64,000 nucleotides of DNA. Origin: Nothophoma quercina (lineage: Eukaryota; Ascomycota; Dothideomycetes; Pleosporales; Didymellaceae). The stretch lies in the NCBI GenBank assembly GCA_021642125.1, contig JAKIXB010000013.1:845932-909931 (forward strand). The letters are read 5' to 3'. Position 1 is the first letter of the stretch. Every line of letters starts with the position of its first letter. A program made the position numbers and the translations under genes. Below the pieces are notes generated by a model, which saw only the letters and a list, made by a program, of their open reading frames with translations, had not been told where the DNA came from and ran no database searches. Positions 1 through 10,036 of the stretch are shown here, piece by piece.

Positions 1-708
1 CCTCACCGCCCTCCTGTACCCCTGATTCAACCACAGCCGTATCAGCTCCGGATCCAAATTCCTCACGTTGTGCTGCGAAATCATGACAAACGCCTGCGCA
101 CACAAAGTAGTGCTTTCGCTCGAACTAGGCGGCGGCCGCGTCTTACAAGTCGAGCATTCCGGATCTGGTACGCCAGAAGCGGTGGTGATTGAGGACAAGA
201 TAGCTGATGGCGTAGAGGGGATGGCGGTGAATGTACTATCGGTGCAGCAGGGTGGTGGGCCAGTAGTAGATAACGGAGGGACGAGGAGTTGGAGAGATGT
301 AGCTAGGAGCGTGGGTTCTGGAACCGAGCTTGAAGGCCTGCGATCAAGGAGTGCGGCGGGTGATGCAGAGTCGATGGGCAAGAGGCTTGTCGATCCTGTC
401 GCGATTACACTGTCCGGGCGCTCGAAGTGCTTGGTGATGTCGTAGCATGCAAGCGCGTTGGCCGTGTCTCGTTCTGCTTTCAGAGCCTCGATTTCTGCCC
501 TTGCATCTGCGAGCTGGCGTTCTGTTTCCGCAAGTCTCAGCTCTAGTGATGCCACATGGTCTTTCTGGCGTGCGCGGTGGCGTCTTTGATTCTCACGGAC
601 GCGATTCAAAGTGTGCTCGGCGGACACACGCTGTTTGCGATGTGGCAGGCTATGATCTGATGATGAAGGAGACGTTGGGGAGGCTTCTGTTGAAATCGAT
701 GATAGCAT
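1..708 (-). CDS. bZIP transcription factor, 3' end cut by the window edge
   Basis: An open frame of 236 codons runs from an ATG at 706-708 (minus) to the window edge without a stop, so the C-terminus is missing. An in-frame TGA lies just upstream of the ATG, which fixes the start. Residues about 34-49 form a basic region of the fungal RVRxNQRRxRAR type, followed by a heptad-like leucine zipper (LELRLAETERQLADARAEI, to about residue 80). A Ser/Pro/Thr-rich linker follows and then a segment starting CAQAFVMISQHN. Basic plus zipper means sequence-specific DNA binding as a dimer in the nucleus. The target genes cannot be told from sequence. No intron is needed in the visible part. Confidence 0.8.
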   Translation of the reverse strand, partial: MLSSISTEASPTSPSSSDHSLPHRKQRVSAEHTLNRVRENQRRHRARQKDHVASLELRLAETERQLADARAEIEALKAERDTANALACYDITKHFERPDSVIATGSTSLLPIDSASPAALLDRRPSSSVPEPTLLATSLQLLVPPLSTTGPPPCCTDSTFTAIPSTPSAILSSITTASGVPDPECSTCKTRPPPSSSESTTLCAQAFVMISQHNVRNLDPELIRLWLNQGYRRAVR

Positions 709-1122
709 GATGGAATGTCACGTTGGACCAGATCTTGAGGTGTTTAGATTATGAAGTTTTATGTGGATCATCATAATTCGGGGTGGTTATGTCAGTATAT
801 GCGAAGGCGAAGGTCTGAAGCACGGGAAGTCAGAGATCTTGGCGATAACATATCGAGGAATGTGCGACGCGATTCGTCAGAACGTGCAAGGCGCAACGCA
901 GAGCTGTAGAAACGTTCAGTGGATCATGGGCTTGAGCTGCCACCGTTTAATGGCGCTTGCAGCATGAGTTGCAGCATGGGTGACCAAGTGGATAACAAGG
1001 CAAAGGCGCTCAACCGGCCCGCGGCAAACAAGCGCAGGCAGAGCGCTGCGACGGCCGAGCAAGGACTTCAAAAGAAGTATATATATTTACTTTCTGGCAG
1101 TATCGTCATCAAAAGAAGCACA
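709..1122. other. Intergenic, divergent promoter side of the bZIP gene
   Basis: I see no coding frame that resembles a protein. The stretch holds the 5' region of the bZIP gene and the upstream flank of the tRNA gene, including a short A/T run (tatatattta) near 1080. Confidence 0.5.
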
Positions 1123-1194
1123 GCCTCCTTGGCCAAGTGGTAAGGCGTCGCACTTGTAATGCGAAGATCGCTCGTTCGATTCGGGTAGGTGGCA
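1123..1194 (+). tRNA. tRNA-Thr (anticodon TGT)
   Basis: A full cloverleaf can be drawn: acceptor GCCTCCT/AGGTGGC, D arm GCC-AAGTGGTAA-GGC, anticodon arm TCGCA-CTTGTAA-TGCGA, variable loop AGATC, T arm GCTCG-TTCGATT-CGGGT and discriminator A. The anticodon TGT reads Thr ACA codons. There is no intron. The acceptor stem has one U-U mismatch at pair 4 and the T stem has G-U and U-G pairs, slightly weaker than usual. CCA is not encoded, as normal in eukaryotes. Confidence 0.88.
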
Positions 1195-1382
1195 TCACGT
1201 TTCTTCTTTTGCTTTTTGCTCCTCTTCGGAACAGCATCAACGCGCGACCAGCGCCTGATACAATCACTAGATTGGTGTTGGACCGGTCGCAAACGTTTTT
1301 GTACCTGTATCGGAATAGAGAGAATGCTTGCTGGAGCGTCCATACAGTCTACTATACAACGCCATCATGGTATCATACATAT

Positions 1383-3272
1383 CTATAACTTCTTCGTAGT
1401 AGTTTTCTCCATCGATCTCGCCCCAGGCTCAACGTTGACCTCAACTACTGTCCTCTTGTTCTTAACCACCTGAACCTGATCCCCCGTAGCACCTGCGCAG
1501 GATCCAGTGCCCGACCGAGTCTTCGCGCTCTCCACACCACTCAGGTCGAACCCAAACATCTCAAAGAGCCTGGCGCCTAATCCACCGATGATTGCGACAA
1601 CCAATATCAAATCAATGATATGTACAGCCCACCACCAGTGCTGCACCCCGACTCCACATGTACTGAACTCGATGACCCATTCCCCCTTCTCGCCAAGCGA
1701 GTCGTCGAACCAGGCTGATAAGAAACCGGCGTAGCCAGAGAAATCGCCCATCATGGAGCGGAGAGTGATTTCGCGGAGGCGTGGAGAGCGGTGTATATCG
1801 GTGCAGTCGCCGGTCGCTGAGACGTCGTACGGAAGGGTGGGAAAACGGCGCGCTTTCCAAGCCTCTTCTGCCGGTGTTTCTGGGGACTCAGACAGGACGG
1901 TCGAGTTGTCATCCATCGCATCGTCAGCTAAGTCGCTGGACATGCTGGCTTCCGGACCGATATCCTCTCCTACAGCAGGCCTGTACGCATCCCCTTTCGC
2001 AATCTCATCAGCACTGCATGTCTGTTCCGTTCCCGGTTGCCGAATGTAATGCAGCACATCACACCCCTCATGGTCGTGTCCATTGACCACCACCCCGCGT
2101 CTTCCCAGCCCCTTGCCCTCGGCATCTTTGTTCCCACTCAGCCCGAAGATACTCTCGAGCACAATCTTGCTCCCATGCTCAGACAACATATTCTGTTCCC
2201 GTACACCATGGCCGCCTTCGAAGAAGTCAAAGTACGGCCTGTCAACGCAGATGCCGGGCTCCTTGTGCAGGGGTATATGTGTGAGGAGGATCGTGGCATG
2301 GGTTTTATCTGTGACGGGGCGCGAGGTGGTGATTATGTGGTTCATGAAGGCGTAGGTTTCTTGCTGAAGGGAGTCGGTGTATGCGGGGGTGTCGAGGTTC
2401 ATAGTGTTTAGGACGACAAGGCGGAGGGCGGGAGGAGGGTCTGCAGAAGTTGTGGAGGAGAGGTTTGTGGTGTTGAGTGATGGTAACGTGAACCAGAGGT
2501 CCCAGTTCACGCTGCCGAAGGCGCGCTCGAAGCGGGAGATGCGCGAGGTGTCGATGTCGCCTGCATAGCCGATATCGTGGTTTCCTGCGATGTTGATGAC
2601 GCGCTGAGACCACGACTTGTCTGCGCCCAGGACCTCTGTTGTGCCGCCCCAGGTCTGCTTGCGTTCGGCTTCTGGCTCATCGTAGTGGTCGCTCTCGATG
2701 TACACGCCCATGGTCTCGTCAGGCACCTTTTCCAAGCCGCGCATGACCGTGTTCCAATACCGTCCAGCGCGCTTCTCAAATTCGCCGTCGGTGATCCACT
2801 GACTGCCCAGTAGGTCGCCCAGGACGCTGATATGCGTGGGCTCCGTCGACCATCTTAGACTGCGCACGATGTGTGCCAGATACCAGTCGTTGCCCCAGAG
2901 ATCGACCGTCTTTCTGTAGCCTTCCAGCCACGCGCCCAGATCCTTCACTGCACCTTTTGCTGCCGTGAGCAGGATGTCGCGCACATCGGGAGGGTCGAAG
3001 TTCGCATTGCGGATGTTGCTGATGACGTTCTCGAGCGAAGGGAAAATGGGCGCATCGGGGTCTGGCAGCGAGGAGTCACCTTCAAGTTGCGGGTCGCCGA
3101 GCGCGAGCAGACGGAAGGGTGCTTGCGCTGAAAGTAGCGGTAGCGAGGTGTTGTGAGGTTGAGGGAACGCGCACCCGTGGAAGAAGGGGTACAGGTACAG
3201 CCACGTTGTGCCACACAAAGCTACCGGTAGGAGAAGCCAAGCGAGGCCGAACAGAAAGCGCGAGAGCTGCAT
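1383..3272 (-). CDS. Ted1/Cdc1-like metallophosphoesterase, membrane-anchored
   Basis: Single-exon gene of 629 aa. A hydrophobic segment at residues 5-30 and a second near the C-terminus (WWWAVHIIDLILVVAII) suggest two membrane spans with the catalytic part in the lumen. The calcineurin-like metallophosphoesterase motifs are all present in order: GDPQ (59-62), GDLLG (152-156), GNHD (230-233), THIPLH (331-336) and GHDH (398-401). The ALGDPQLEG start is typical of the Ted1/Cdc1/PGAP5 group, which in yeast and animals removes ethanolamine phosphate from GPI anchors in the ER so that cargo can leave. N-glycosylation sites (NTS, NTT, NLS) fit a luminal domain. The exact paralogue (Ted1 rather than Cdc1) is inferred from the motif flavour. 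Confidence 0.82.
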   Translation of the reverse strand: MQLSRFLFGLAWLLLPVALCGTTWLYLYPFFHGCAFPQPHNTSLPLLSAQAPFRLLALGDPQLEGDSSLPDPDAPIFPSLENVISNIRNANFDPPDVRDILLTAAKGAVKDLGAWLEGYRKTVDLWGNDWYLAHIVRSLRWSTEPTHISVLGDLLGSQWITDGEFEKRAGRYWNTVMRGLEKVPDETMGVYIESDHYDEPEAERKQTWGGTTEVLGADKSWSQRVINIAGNHDIGYAGDIDTSRISRFERAFGSVNWDLWFTLPSLNTTNLSSTTSADPPPALRLVVLNTMNLDTPAYTDSLQQETYAFMNHIITTSRPVTDKTHATILLTHIPLHKEPGICVDRPYFDFFEGGHGVREQNMLSEHGSKIVLESIFGLSGNKDAEGKGLGRRGVVVNGHDHEGCDVLHYIRQPGTEQTCSADEIAKGDAYRPAVGEDIGPEASMSSDLADDAMDDNSTVLSESPETPAEEAWKARRFPTLPYDVSATGDCTDIHRSPRLREITLRSMMGDFSGYAGFLSAWFDDSLGEKGEWVIEFSTCGVGVQHWWWAVHIIDLILVVAIIGGLGARLFEMFGFDLSGVESAKTRSGTGSCAGATGDQVQVVKNKRTVVEVNVEPGARSMEKTTTKKL

Positions 3273-3577
3273 TTATGCATCGTCGAGAAGAAGATGTGCA
3301 GGCTCACCAGATGAGTTGCATTTGGGGTGTGCGCTCGGAGGTGCTGCGGAGATCAGGGGGTCCCAGCGCCAGACGAGTGACATGGGTGGTGTTCTGGACG
3401 CATGTGCAAACAATATCCGTTTTTTGCCCCATGTAAAACTCCTGGTTTGAAAGGAGGTGTCAGCATAGCAGAGAAATTACGGAGGAATAAGTCACGAGGT
3501 GTTCACATCATTCGTCATCATATTCCTTCGTCTACTTGAACGCTTCTCATTACAAGGCTCCCACCATGCAAAGCTTC
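3273..3577. other. Intergenic between Ted1-like gene and epsin
   Basis: Promoter side of the Ted1-like gene and 3' side of the epsin gene. No further gene seen. Confidence 0.5.
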
Positions 3578-5317
3578 CTAACCAAGCAAGTCACCTAGAG
3601 CGCCGCCTGGAGGCTTCGCGCCCGTCTGAGGTGACTGCGCAGCTGGCGTGCTCGAGGACGAAGCAGGCGCACCCCACAGACCCTGACTTGTCTTCTGTTT
3701 CGCAAGGTCGCCCATTGTGACCTTCTGTGTAGGTGTCTGCGGCTTCTTCGACGAGACTCCACCCAACAGAGACGCGAATGCGTCACCACCAGCCTTCTTG
3801 GGTGCACCGCCTCCAATCTTACCAGCGCCGCCCGGTGACATGACAGATCCTGGAGTGGAAGCGCTTGACTGCGGTGCAGGCTGAGGAACAGAGGTAAAGT
3901 AGTTGGGCCCAGCAGCTTGATAACCCGTGGGCTTGGGCGGTTGCGAGAAGCTTGAGCTCATGGACGAGGGCTGAGCGGGAGGGGACATGATGCGATTTGC
4001 TGACGGCGCCGGAGATACTGTGGCGAAGAGATCATTCAGGTTGCTGTTCTGGGCAGCAGACTGAGGCTGTGGTGCAGCAAACTGCGTTGTAGAGCTGATG
4101 GTAGAGGTGGACGCAGGAGGAGCAATGCCAAAACCAGCCGGCTTTGCAGCGGGTGCAGGTGCCGCAGACTGGAAGTCGTCGAAGTCGTCATCGTCTCCAA
4201 AGTCATTGCTTGCAGCGGGGGCTGCAGGTTGCTTTCCGGATGAGCTCGCAGCTGGTGCGGGCTCATCGTCCCAGGCAAGCAGATCGGCCACCGGCTCAGG
4301 TGCCTTCGGCTTTGGTGGTTCAGCCTTCTTCGGCTCTCTTCTTGTCGAGCTCGCTGCGGGCTCCTTACGTCGAGGGGGGCTCGCAACCGTCTCTCCCTCG
4401 TCGTACTCGTCGTATTCGTCGAATCGCTCGCGCCGTTGCTGTGTCTCGTTGAAGCTGGGATCCTGCCCACCAAAACCACCACCGTCTCCGTAGACACCTC
4501 CAGTGTGGCCGCCGTACTCGGCTGACTCGCTGCCAAAGCCGCCGTATCTGCTGCTGCCTCCACTGCCTGAGAAGCCACCGCCCAGGCCCATGCCGCCCTC
4601 GACACCTCCGAACTTGTTGCGGTTGGCGCGTGCCTTCTTGCGCTCGGATCGTATGCGATCGACGTCGCCCAAGAGCTCCGCAAGCTCCTTGGCCCTATTG
4701 CGGACGTTGATACCCTGATCCTTTCCGTTTTGGTCGATGAAGTGGAACTGTCGGAGCATCTTGAGAAGAGATACGTGCGAACGTGCGTCGTCGATGACTC
4801 TTTCCGAGCCGTTCTTGATCAAAAACTCGAGCAATTGGAGAGCCTTTGATGTCAGCGAAGCTTGACCGTGCTAGTGGCAGTGGTAGATACCTTGTAGATC
4901 TGCCTCCACTCCTCAGACGCTTTTTCTGTGAAGCGCTTGTAGATCATGGGCATGATCTCGTTCAGCAGTTGACTGCTATTGTCAGTGACCATGTGAGGTA
5001 CAACGCGGTGGACTGCGTACTAGTTGAAGGTCCCGTTGGCGATCTCCTGCATCAGGGTCGAGGATGCACCTGCTTCTGATCAGCTGCTGCCGTTTGCAAC
5101 TCGCGATATCTGATGTACCCCACGGCTCATTGTTAGTCGCCTCGCGGACCTTGGCCTCCATCTCTGTGAAGTTCATCACCGCTATAACGACACGTTAGCT
5201 GTGGCCAGCTGGCGCTATGTTGCTGCCATTCGTACCATTCTGAGCCTTGCGAAATCCTGCCTTCAGGTCGTAGAGTGTGAGATTGCTCACTTGATCCTTC
5301 AAGCTGTTGAAATCCAT
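3578..5317 (-). CDS. ENT3: Epsin with ENTH domain, Ent3 type
   Basis: Five exons on the minus strand: 5317-5236, 5181-5119, 5069-5021, 4975-4891 and 4843-3578, joined in frame to 514 aa. The first four small exons and the start of the fifth encode the ENTH domain (about residues 1-150) with RKAQN, FTEMEAKVREATNNEPWG, MPMIYKRFTEK, EWRQIYKALQLLE and FLIKNGSERVIDDARSH, very close to yeast Ent3. The rest is low-complexity Gly/Ser/Pro/Ala sequence, with acidic DDDDFDDF and LLAWDDEPAP elements that resemble clathrin/adaptor-binding peptides. Ent3 binds phosphoinositides and works with AP-1/GGA adaptors in trafficking between the trans-Golgi and endosomes. All four introns are GT-AG. Without splicing the frame would appear to start at 4834 and lose the lipid-binding domain. 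Confidence 0.87.
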
Positions 5318-6235
5318 GTTTGTGCGTGGTTGACGTTGCGACGTCGCTCAAGTCAATTGTGTCGAAGGAGGGAGGGTTTCGGGTGGCAGCAGTTGGGCGC
5401 AACTCGGCTCCGGAGCGTCAGAGCTATGTCTTGGTTGTTTTCAGCCTGCTATGGAGCTGCACGTATTCGGGAGCCTCTCGTCGAGCGAGCAAAGATTTAT
5501 TAGAACGTCAATTGAGTATTGCACCTTAGCAAGGGCGCATGTTGATCGAGAGAGGGCCGGGGGTGAGCGGCGCGATGTGCGGCAAGTCATGTGATTACCT
5601 TGAGCCGCCGATCATGGCCCCGGGGAGCTGAAATCGATATCGAAATGTCAACTATGAGAATAATCAAGACAACAATTGTCCGACAAAAACTCGAAAGTTA
5701 TTTCTTGTTTGGTAAATCGGAACAGCTATTGCAAGACTGATGTGACCAGTGTCGAGGGTTTGTTCACGTCCATGAATTCATTCCTACGTTCGAGCAATGA
5801 CACGCCAAACGAAAACGCGCTAAGAAACTGGAGAAGAGCTTCGAGCTTCTTCCGTGTGGACTTTGAATCCCCTGGACTCACACTCTCCACCATCGCCCAC
5901 TGTACATTAGCCATCTCTCCTAGGTCAATTGTACCATAGCCATTTATTCTGCAGCCTGTTTTGCATAGCCAGTAGCATTCGGCCCTCGCCGCAGCCTTTA
6001 CCGCCACCGCATCTCTCAATCCGGTTTATTCGTTGTACGGTAGCCGTCAAAGCATCCAGAACACCTCGAAAAGTAAGTATGCATCCTGTTTGGGCTGTCC
6101 AGGCCCCGCTTCGCACGCAGCAGCCGCGGCATCACAGCGCGTGTCGCCAGATGCACGCAAGAGCTCGCAGGAGCTTCACCGCAGCTAAGGATGATGCTAA
6201 CTGCTTACAGCCCCCACCACACCCCGCGCCCCACC
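5318..6235. promoter_or_regulatory. Divergent promoter of epsin and cyclophilin, with a 5' UTR intron
   Basis: Shared upstream region of two divergent genes. Near the cyclophilin end a likely 5' UTR intron runs from GTAAGT at 6073 to TTACAG at 6210, with a GCTAAC branch site at about 6195, ending 25 nt before the cyclophilin ATG. I see no separate gene. Confidence 0.5.
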
Positions 6236-7160
6236 ATGTCTACTTCTTCTACTGTCCTCTCGGCTTTCCGCCGCTCCACCGTTAACTCCCTCCGTCTCCA
6301 AGCTCCCATTAGCAAGCGTTTCTTTACTCCTTCCGCTGCCAACATGACCATCAAGACCTACTTCGACGTCAACTGGACCGGCCCTGAGGTTACCGTCGAC
6401 AAGAGCGGCAACGTCACCAACGTTGGCCCCGTCAAGGGTGAGCTGCCCCGCCATGCCATGCTTCTGAGCTCTGCCCTGCTTTGGGAGCTCCAGCTTCGAC
6501 CCTCTTGCAGCTGGATGCGTTGCTTGCAGCTTGCATAGTGCATGAGCAATTGCTAACCCGAGTTCCTGCAGAGCAATCTGGCCGCATCAACTTCGAGCTG
6601 TTCGACGATGTCGTCCCCAAGACCGCCGAGAACTTCCGTGCTCTCTGCACCGGCGAGAAGGGTTTCGGCTACGCCAACTCCAAGTTCCACCGTGTGATCC
6701 CTCAGTTCATGCTCCAGGGTGGTGATTTCACCCGTGGCAACGTATGTAGCACAACGCGCTTGGCTGCGCAGCCCAATGCATCTTGGAACAGCTTGCTGAC
6801 AGCCAACAGGGCACTGGTGGAAAGTCCATCTACGGCGAGAAGTTCAGCGACGAGAACTTCAAGCTGACCCACAACAAGCCCTTCCTTCTGTCCATGGCTA
6901 ACGCCGGCCCCAACACGTAGGCAATCCCGTCCCACTGGTCTCGTTAAGCTAATGTATCTTTCAGCAACGGCTCCCAGTTCTTCATTACCACCGTCGTCAC
7001 CTCATGGTTGGACGGCAAGCACGTCGTCTTCGGCGGCGTTCCCGACGGCGATGTCGACTCCTACAAGACTGTCAAGTCGATCGAGGCTTGTGGTAGCGGC
7101 AGCGGTGCCATCAAGTACAAGGAGGGCCCACCTACAATTGTCGGTGCTGGTGAGCAGTAA
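6236..7160 (+). CDS. Cyclophilin (peptidyl-prolyl isomerase), probably with a mitochondrial form
   Basis: Four exons, 6236-6437, 6572-6741, 6810-6916 and 6965-7160, give 224 aa. The start ATG at 6236 sits in a CACCATG context. The first ~35 residues (Ser/Arg/Thr rich, RRSTVNSLRLQAPISKRFF) look like a mitochondrial presequence, and a second in-frame Met (MTIKTYFDV) follows, so dual start use for mitochondrial and cytosolic forms is plausible, as known for Neurospora cyclophilin. The core shows the family blocks FENFRALCTGE-like ENFRALCTGEKGFGY, FHRVIPQFMLQGGDFT, GEKFSDENF, LSMANAGPNTNGSQFFI and W-L-DGKHVVFG, including the catalytic Arg in FHRVIP and the cyclosporin-contact Trp. It isomerises X-Pro bonds during protein folding. 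Confidence 0.92.
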
Positions 7161-7780
7161 ACGCATGATGTATAGAATTTAATGGCAGAATGCAAGGCGT
7201 AATTTTTGTTAAGCATACGGCAGCTTTTATAAGAGTAGCAATGCTCACTGAAGCCAGTCCATCTATCCAGCACCTACGAGCCTCAATTGAATCTACTGAT
7301 GAGCTTGTTCACTTGTAGCAACCCACCAGTGTTGCATTGATTCGCAATGCTAATGTTCAAGTGCTGCCCCAAAATTTATCAACAGGAATGAGGGGCACTC
7401 ACCCCGCCTTTAGCTTCCGCCCGTCGCACGTCACCGACAACTTCCGAATGACATGCACCACCAAGCTCCAACAGGCAAGGTTTCCATGTGCGGCGTTCCC
7501 ACAAATGCCGATGAACAGCCTCAACGGCCCTGCTATCAGAATGTTTCACATAGGGCGTGATGTTGACATACACACTAAATGCACATGATCAGGACACCAA
7601 TTGACCCACTCGACAACAACTGATTCCTCTTTGTGTCTGTCCTTCTTGCTACTTCGAATCTGTCACAGCTTCGAGATTTTTGGGGTTTCCTTTGACTCAC
7701 TGACACCCAGTGACTGCGTTGTTCTCCTCCGCTGCACTCCAAGACTACAATCCGCATCCAAGACGACGTCAACATCAATC
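7161..7780. other. Intergenic / 5' region of the PLP enzyme gene
   Basis: Holds the cyclophilin 3' UTR and the promoter and 5' leader of the next gene. The frame of that gene stays open upstream to 7601 but without an ATG in good context and without family-like sequence, so I treat 7601-7780 as leader. Confidence 0.45.
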
Positions 7781-9112
7781 ATGGCACCAACATATCACCC
7801 AGCAACCCATGGCATTCATGCCGACGACCGCACAAACATCCTCACCGATATCGCCCCTCCTATCCATACGTCAACCACCTTCCGCTACCCCCGAGACCCT
7901 TCAAAACTGCATCCCGTCTCCCCCGAGGAAGGCGAAGTCATCGACCTCAGCACGCCATTGATCTACTCACGCCTTGCATCCGCCAACATCAACCGCCTGG
8001 AAACCATCCTCACGCCACTCATCTACCCCCGCGCCTTGCCAGAAGACTATGAATCATTGGCAAACCATGTGGTGTCCTACAGCAGCGGCCTAAGCGCCTT
8101 CCATGCCCTCCTCGTCAGCGTAGTACCCAAGGTTGTCGCAATCAGCGGCGGCTACCATGGCTGCCATGGCGTGCTGGACCTGCACAAGCGGATGCATGGC
8201 GTCAAAACCGTAGACTTGCACGCCGACGAGGCAGCGTGGGACGCCAGCGGGATCGGGAAGGGGGACCTAGTGCATCTCGAGACGCCTCTCAATCCCACGG
8301 GCGAGGCTTTTAGCATCAAGAAGTACGCCGAGCGAGCGCATGCGAGAGGCGCGTATCTGAGTGTCGATGCGACATTTGGGCCGCCTGGACTGCAGGACCC
8401 GTTTCTCTGGGGCGCGGACTTCGTCATGCATTCTGGAACCAAGTATATCGGTGGCCATAGCGATATGCTGTGCGGTATCTTGGCTACAGCTTCGACTGCC
8501 GAGGGACTGAAACGCGCGCAGGGACTTCGTGCAGATCGCATCTTCCTCGGTGCAGTACTAGGCAGTCTGGAGGGATGGCTGGGCGTCCGTTCACTCAGGA
8601 CGTTCGAGCTGCGTGTCCAGCGGCAGAGCTCGAACGCCGACAGACTCGTCGCATGGCTTGACGACGCACTCAACGGGAAGGGAGAAGACAGCGCACTGGT
8701 GAAGAAAATAGTCAGTCGTGTTACGCATGCCAGTCTTCAGAAGGACGACTTCCCCTGGCTCAAGGAACAGATGCCTCACGGCTTTGGCCCCGTGTTTAGC
8801 ATCTACACACACAATATCGATCAGGCGCGCGGCTTGCCGAGCCATTTGCACCTTTTCCACCATGCGACGAGTTTGGGTGGTGTGGAGAGCTTAATTGAGT
8901 GGCGGAAGATGAGCGATGCCGAAGTGGATGAGAGGTTATTGAGAGTCAGTATTGGAGTCGAAAATTGGGAAGATCTGAAAAATGACTTCTTGGCGGCTTT
9001 CAAGGCGCTGGCCGAGGGTGACAGAAGCGTGGAGAATGCTGCTGATGGAACCAGTGTTCAGGTTGGACAGCAGGCCGCCAAGGTTGAGGGAGCCGGACAG
9101 GGGAGTGTGTAG
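7781..9112 (+). CDS. Cys/Met metabolism PLP-dependent enzyme (cystathionine synthase/lyase-like)
   Basis: Intronless, 443 aa from the ATG at 7781, chosen because the family-like sequence HGIHADDRTNILTDIAPPIH starts right after it; an upstream in-frame extension to 7601 is not family-like. The fold-type I PLP enzyme is recognised from IYSRLASANINRLE, the YSSGLSAFHALL segment near the PLP phosphate, VDATFGPPGLQDPFLWGADFVMHSGTKYIGGHSD with the Schiff-base Lys at about residue 221, and RTFELRVQRQSSNA. These match the trans-sulfuration family (cystathionine gamma-synthase, beta/gamma-lyase), which interconverts cysteine, cystathionine and methionine precursors. The QxxN-type block before the catalytic Lys departs from textbook members, so the exact reaction is uncertain. 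Confidence 0.8.
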   Translation: MAPTYHPATHGIHADDRTNILTDIAPPIHTSTTFRYPRDPSKLHPVSPEEGEVIDLSTPLIYSRLASANINRLETILTPLIYPRALPEDYESLANHVVSYSSGLSAFHALLVSVVPKVVAISGGYHGCHGVLDLHKRMHGVKTVDLHADEAAWDASGIGKGDLVHLETPLNPTGEAFSIKKYAERAHARGAYLSVDATFGPPGLQDPFLWGADFVMHSGTKYIGGHSDMLCGILATASTAEGLKRAQGLRADRIFLGAVLGSLEGWLGVRSLRTFELRVQRQSSNADRLVAWLDDALNGKGEDSALVKKIVSRVTHASLQKDDFPWLKEQMPHGFGPVFSIYTHNIDQARGLPSHLHLFHHATSLGGVESLIEWRKMSDAEVDERLLRVSIGVENWEDLKNDFLAAFKALAEGDRSVENAADGTSVQVGQQAAKVEGAGQGSV

Positions 9113-9976
9113 AGTAGCAGATTTAAAAGATGCAAACAACGTTGAAGAATAAATCGGTCTACCTTTTAAAAGAATTCTGGTCGCTTCAGAGCTGAACCTC
9201 GAGAAACGGCGCTTTTTGGCCAGTACAGCATCGTGCTAGAGAACGATGAAACGTGGATCCATGAACAGTAGCGGGACCAAGTGAATCTATCTCTAGAAGA
9301 CTATCATGACCATGTCGTTATACAGAATCACAGGACGCATTCTCAACATACCCTGATCGTAGGGCACTGGTTTTCGAATATTGCGGATGTGAACCCTAGC
9401 ACATATACGTAGCAAGTTTCCTCGTCCCTGTCAGTTAGTCAATTCAACTCCGTCGAATTCCTACTACTGCTGCAGCATCTCAAGTGGTTGCCAGACGTGT
9501 ATCAAGATCGTCTAGACCCTTGCGTGATCACTTGCGGTTTGCCTTGCCCCATGATACGTGCAGCCTAGATGCGCAAGCGTTCGTGACCTCTGTAGCGCAA
9601 GCGCGCGATCGTACTTAGAAACACCCATGGTCAAAACTTCTACCCCAGACACTGCTGTGATGAGGTGCTTGTCGCCTTCAACGCGTCCGCACTTATGTGT
9701 GCTGCTCTAGTCGACACGGTGAGGATATGCAGCTCTGTCAGGTGCAGGATTAACCTCCATCTTCGAGGTGGAGGGCACCGTTTGCTCCGATTCCCATTAT
9801 AGTAGTTGCAGCTGCGATATGCAGGCGCGACCCTTCACTCCACTTCATCCCAGCTCCTGCAGACTTTTCTCCCGCTGCGACTTGTTCATATGTTCTCTAC
9901 TCACCTTCTCACCCACCTTTTCGACCAGTCCACGCCCTCACCTCCCCAAACAAGATCTTTGATCAAAGCCTAAGCG
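9113..9976. other. Intergenic, no gene seen
   Basis: About 860 bp with no convincing coding frame on either strand. The right end is C/T-rich (9837-9950), as in many fungal core promoters, and precedes the 5' UTR intron of the next locus. Confidence 0.45.
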
Positions 9977-10036
9977 GTATGTACTGGTACGGCCCCAACA
10001 GGCTCACACAGAAGCGGTCGCTGACTGTTCCCTAGT

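Noticed and set aside
68..710. Two plus-strand open frames (125 and 87 codons)
   Set aside because: They lie antisense to the bZIP gene, whose basic-zipper sequence is clear on the minus strand.
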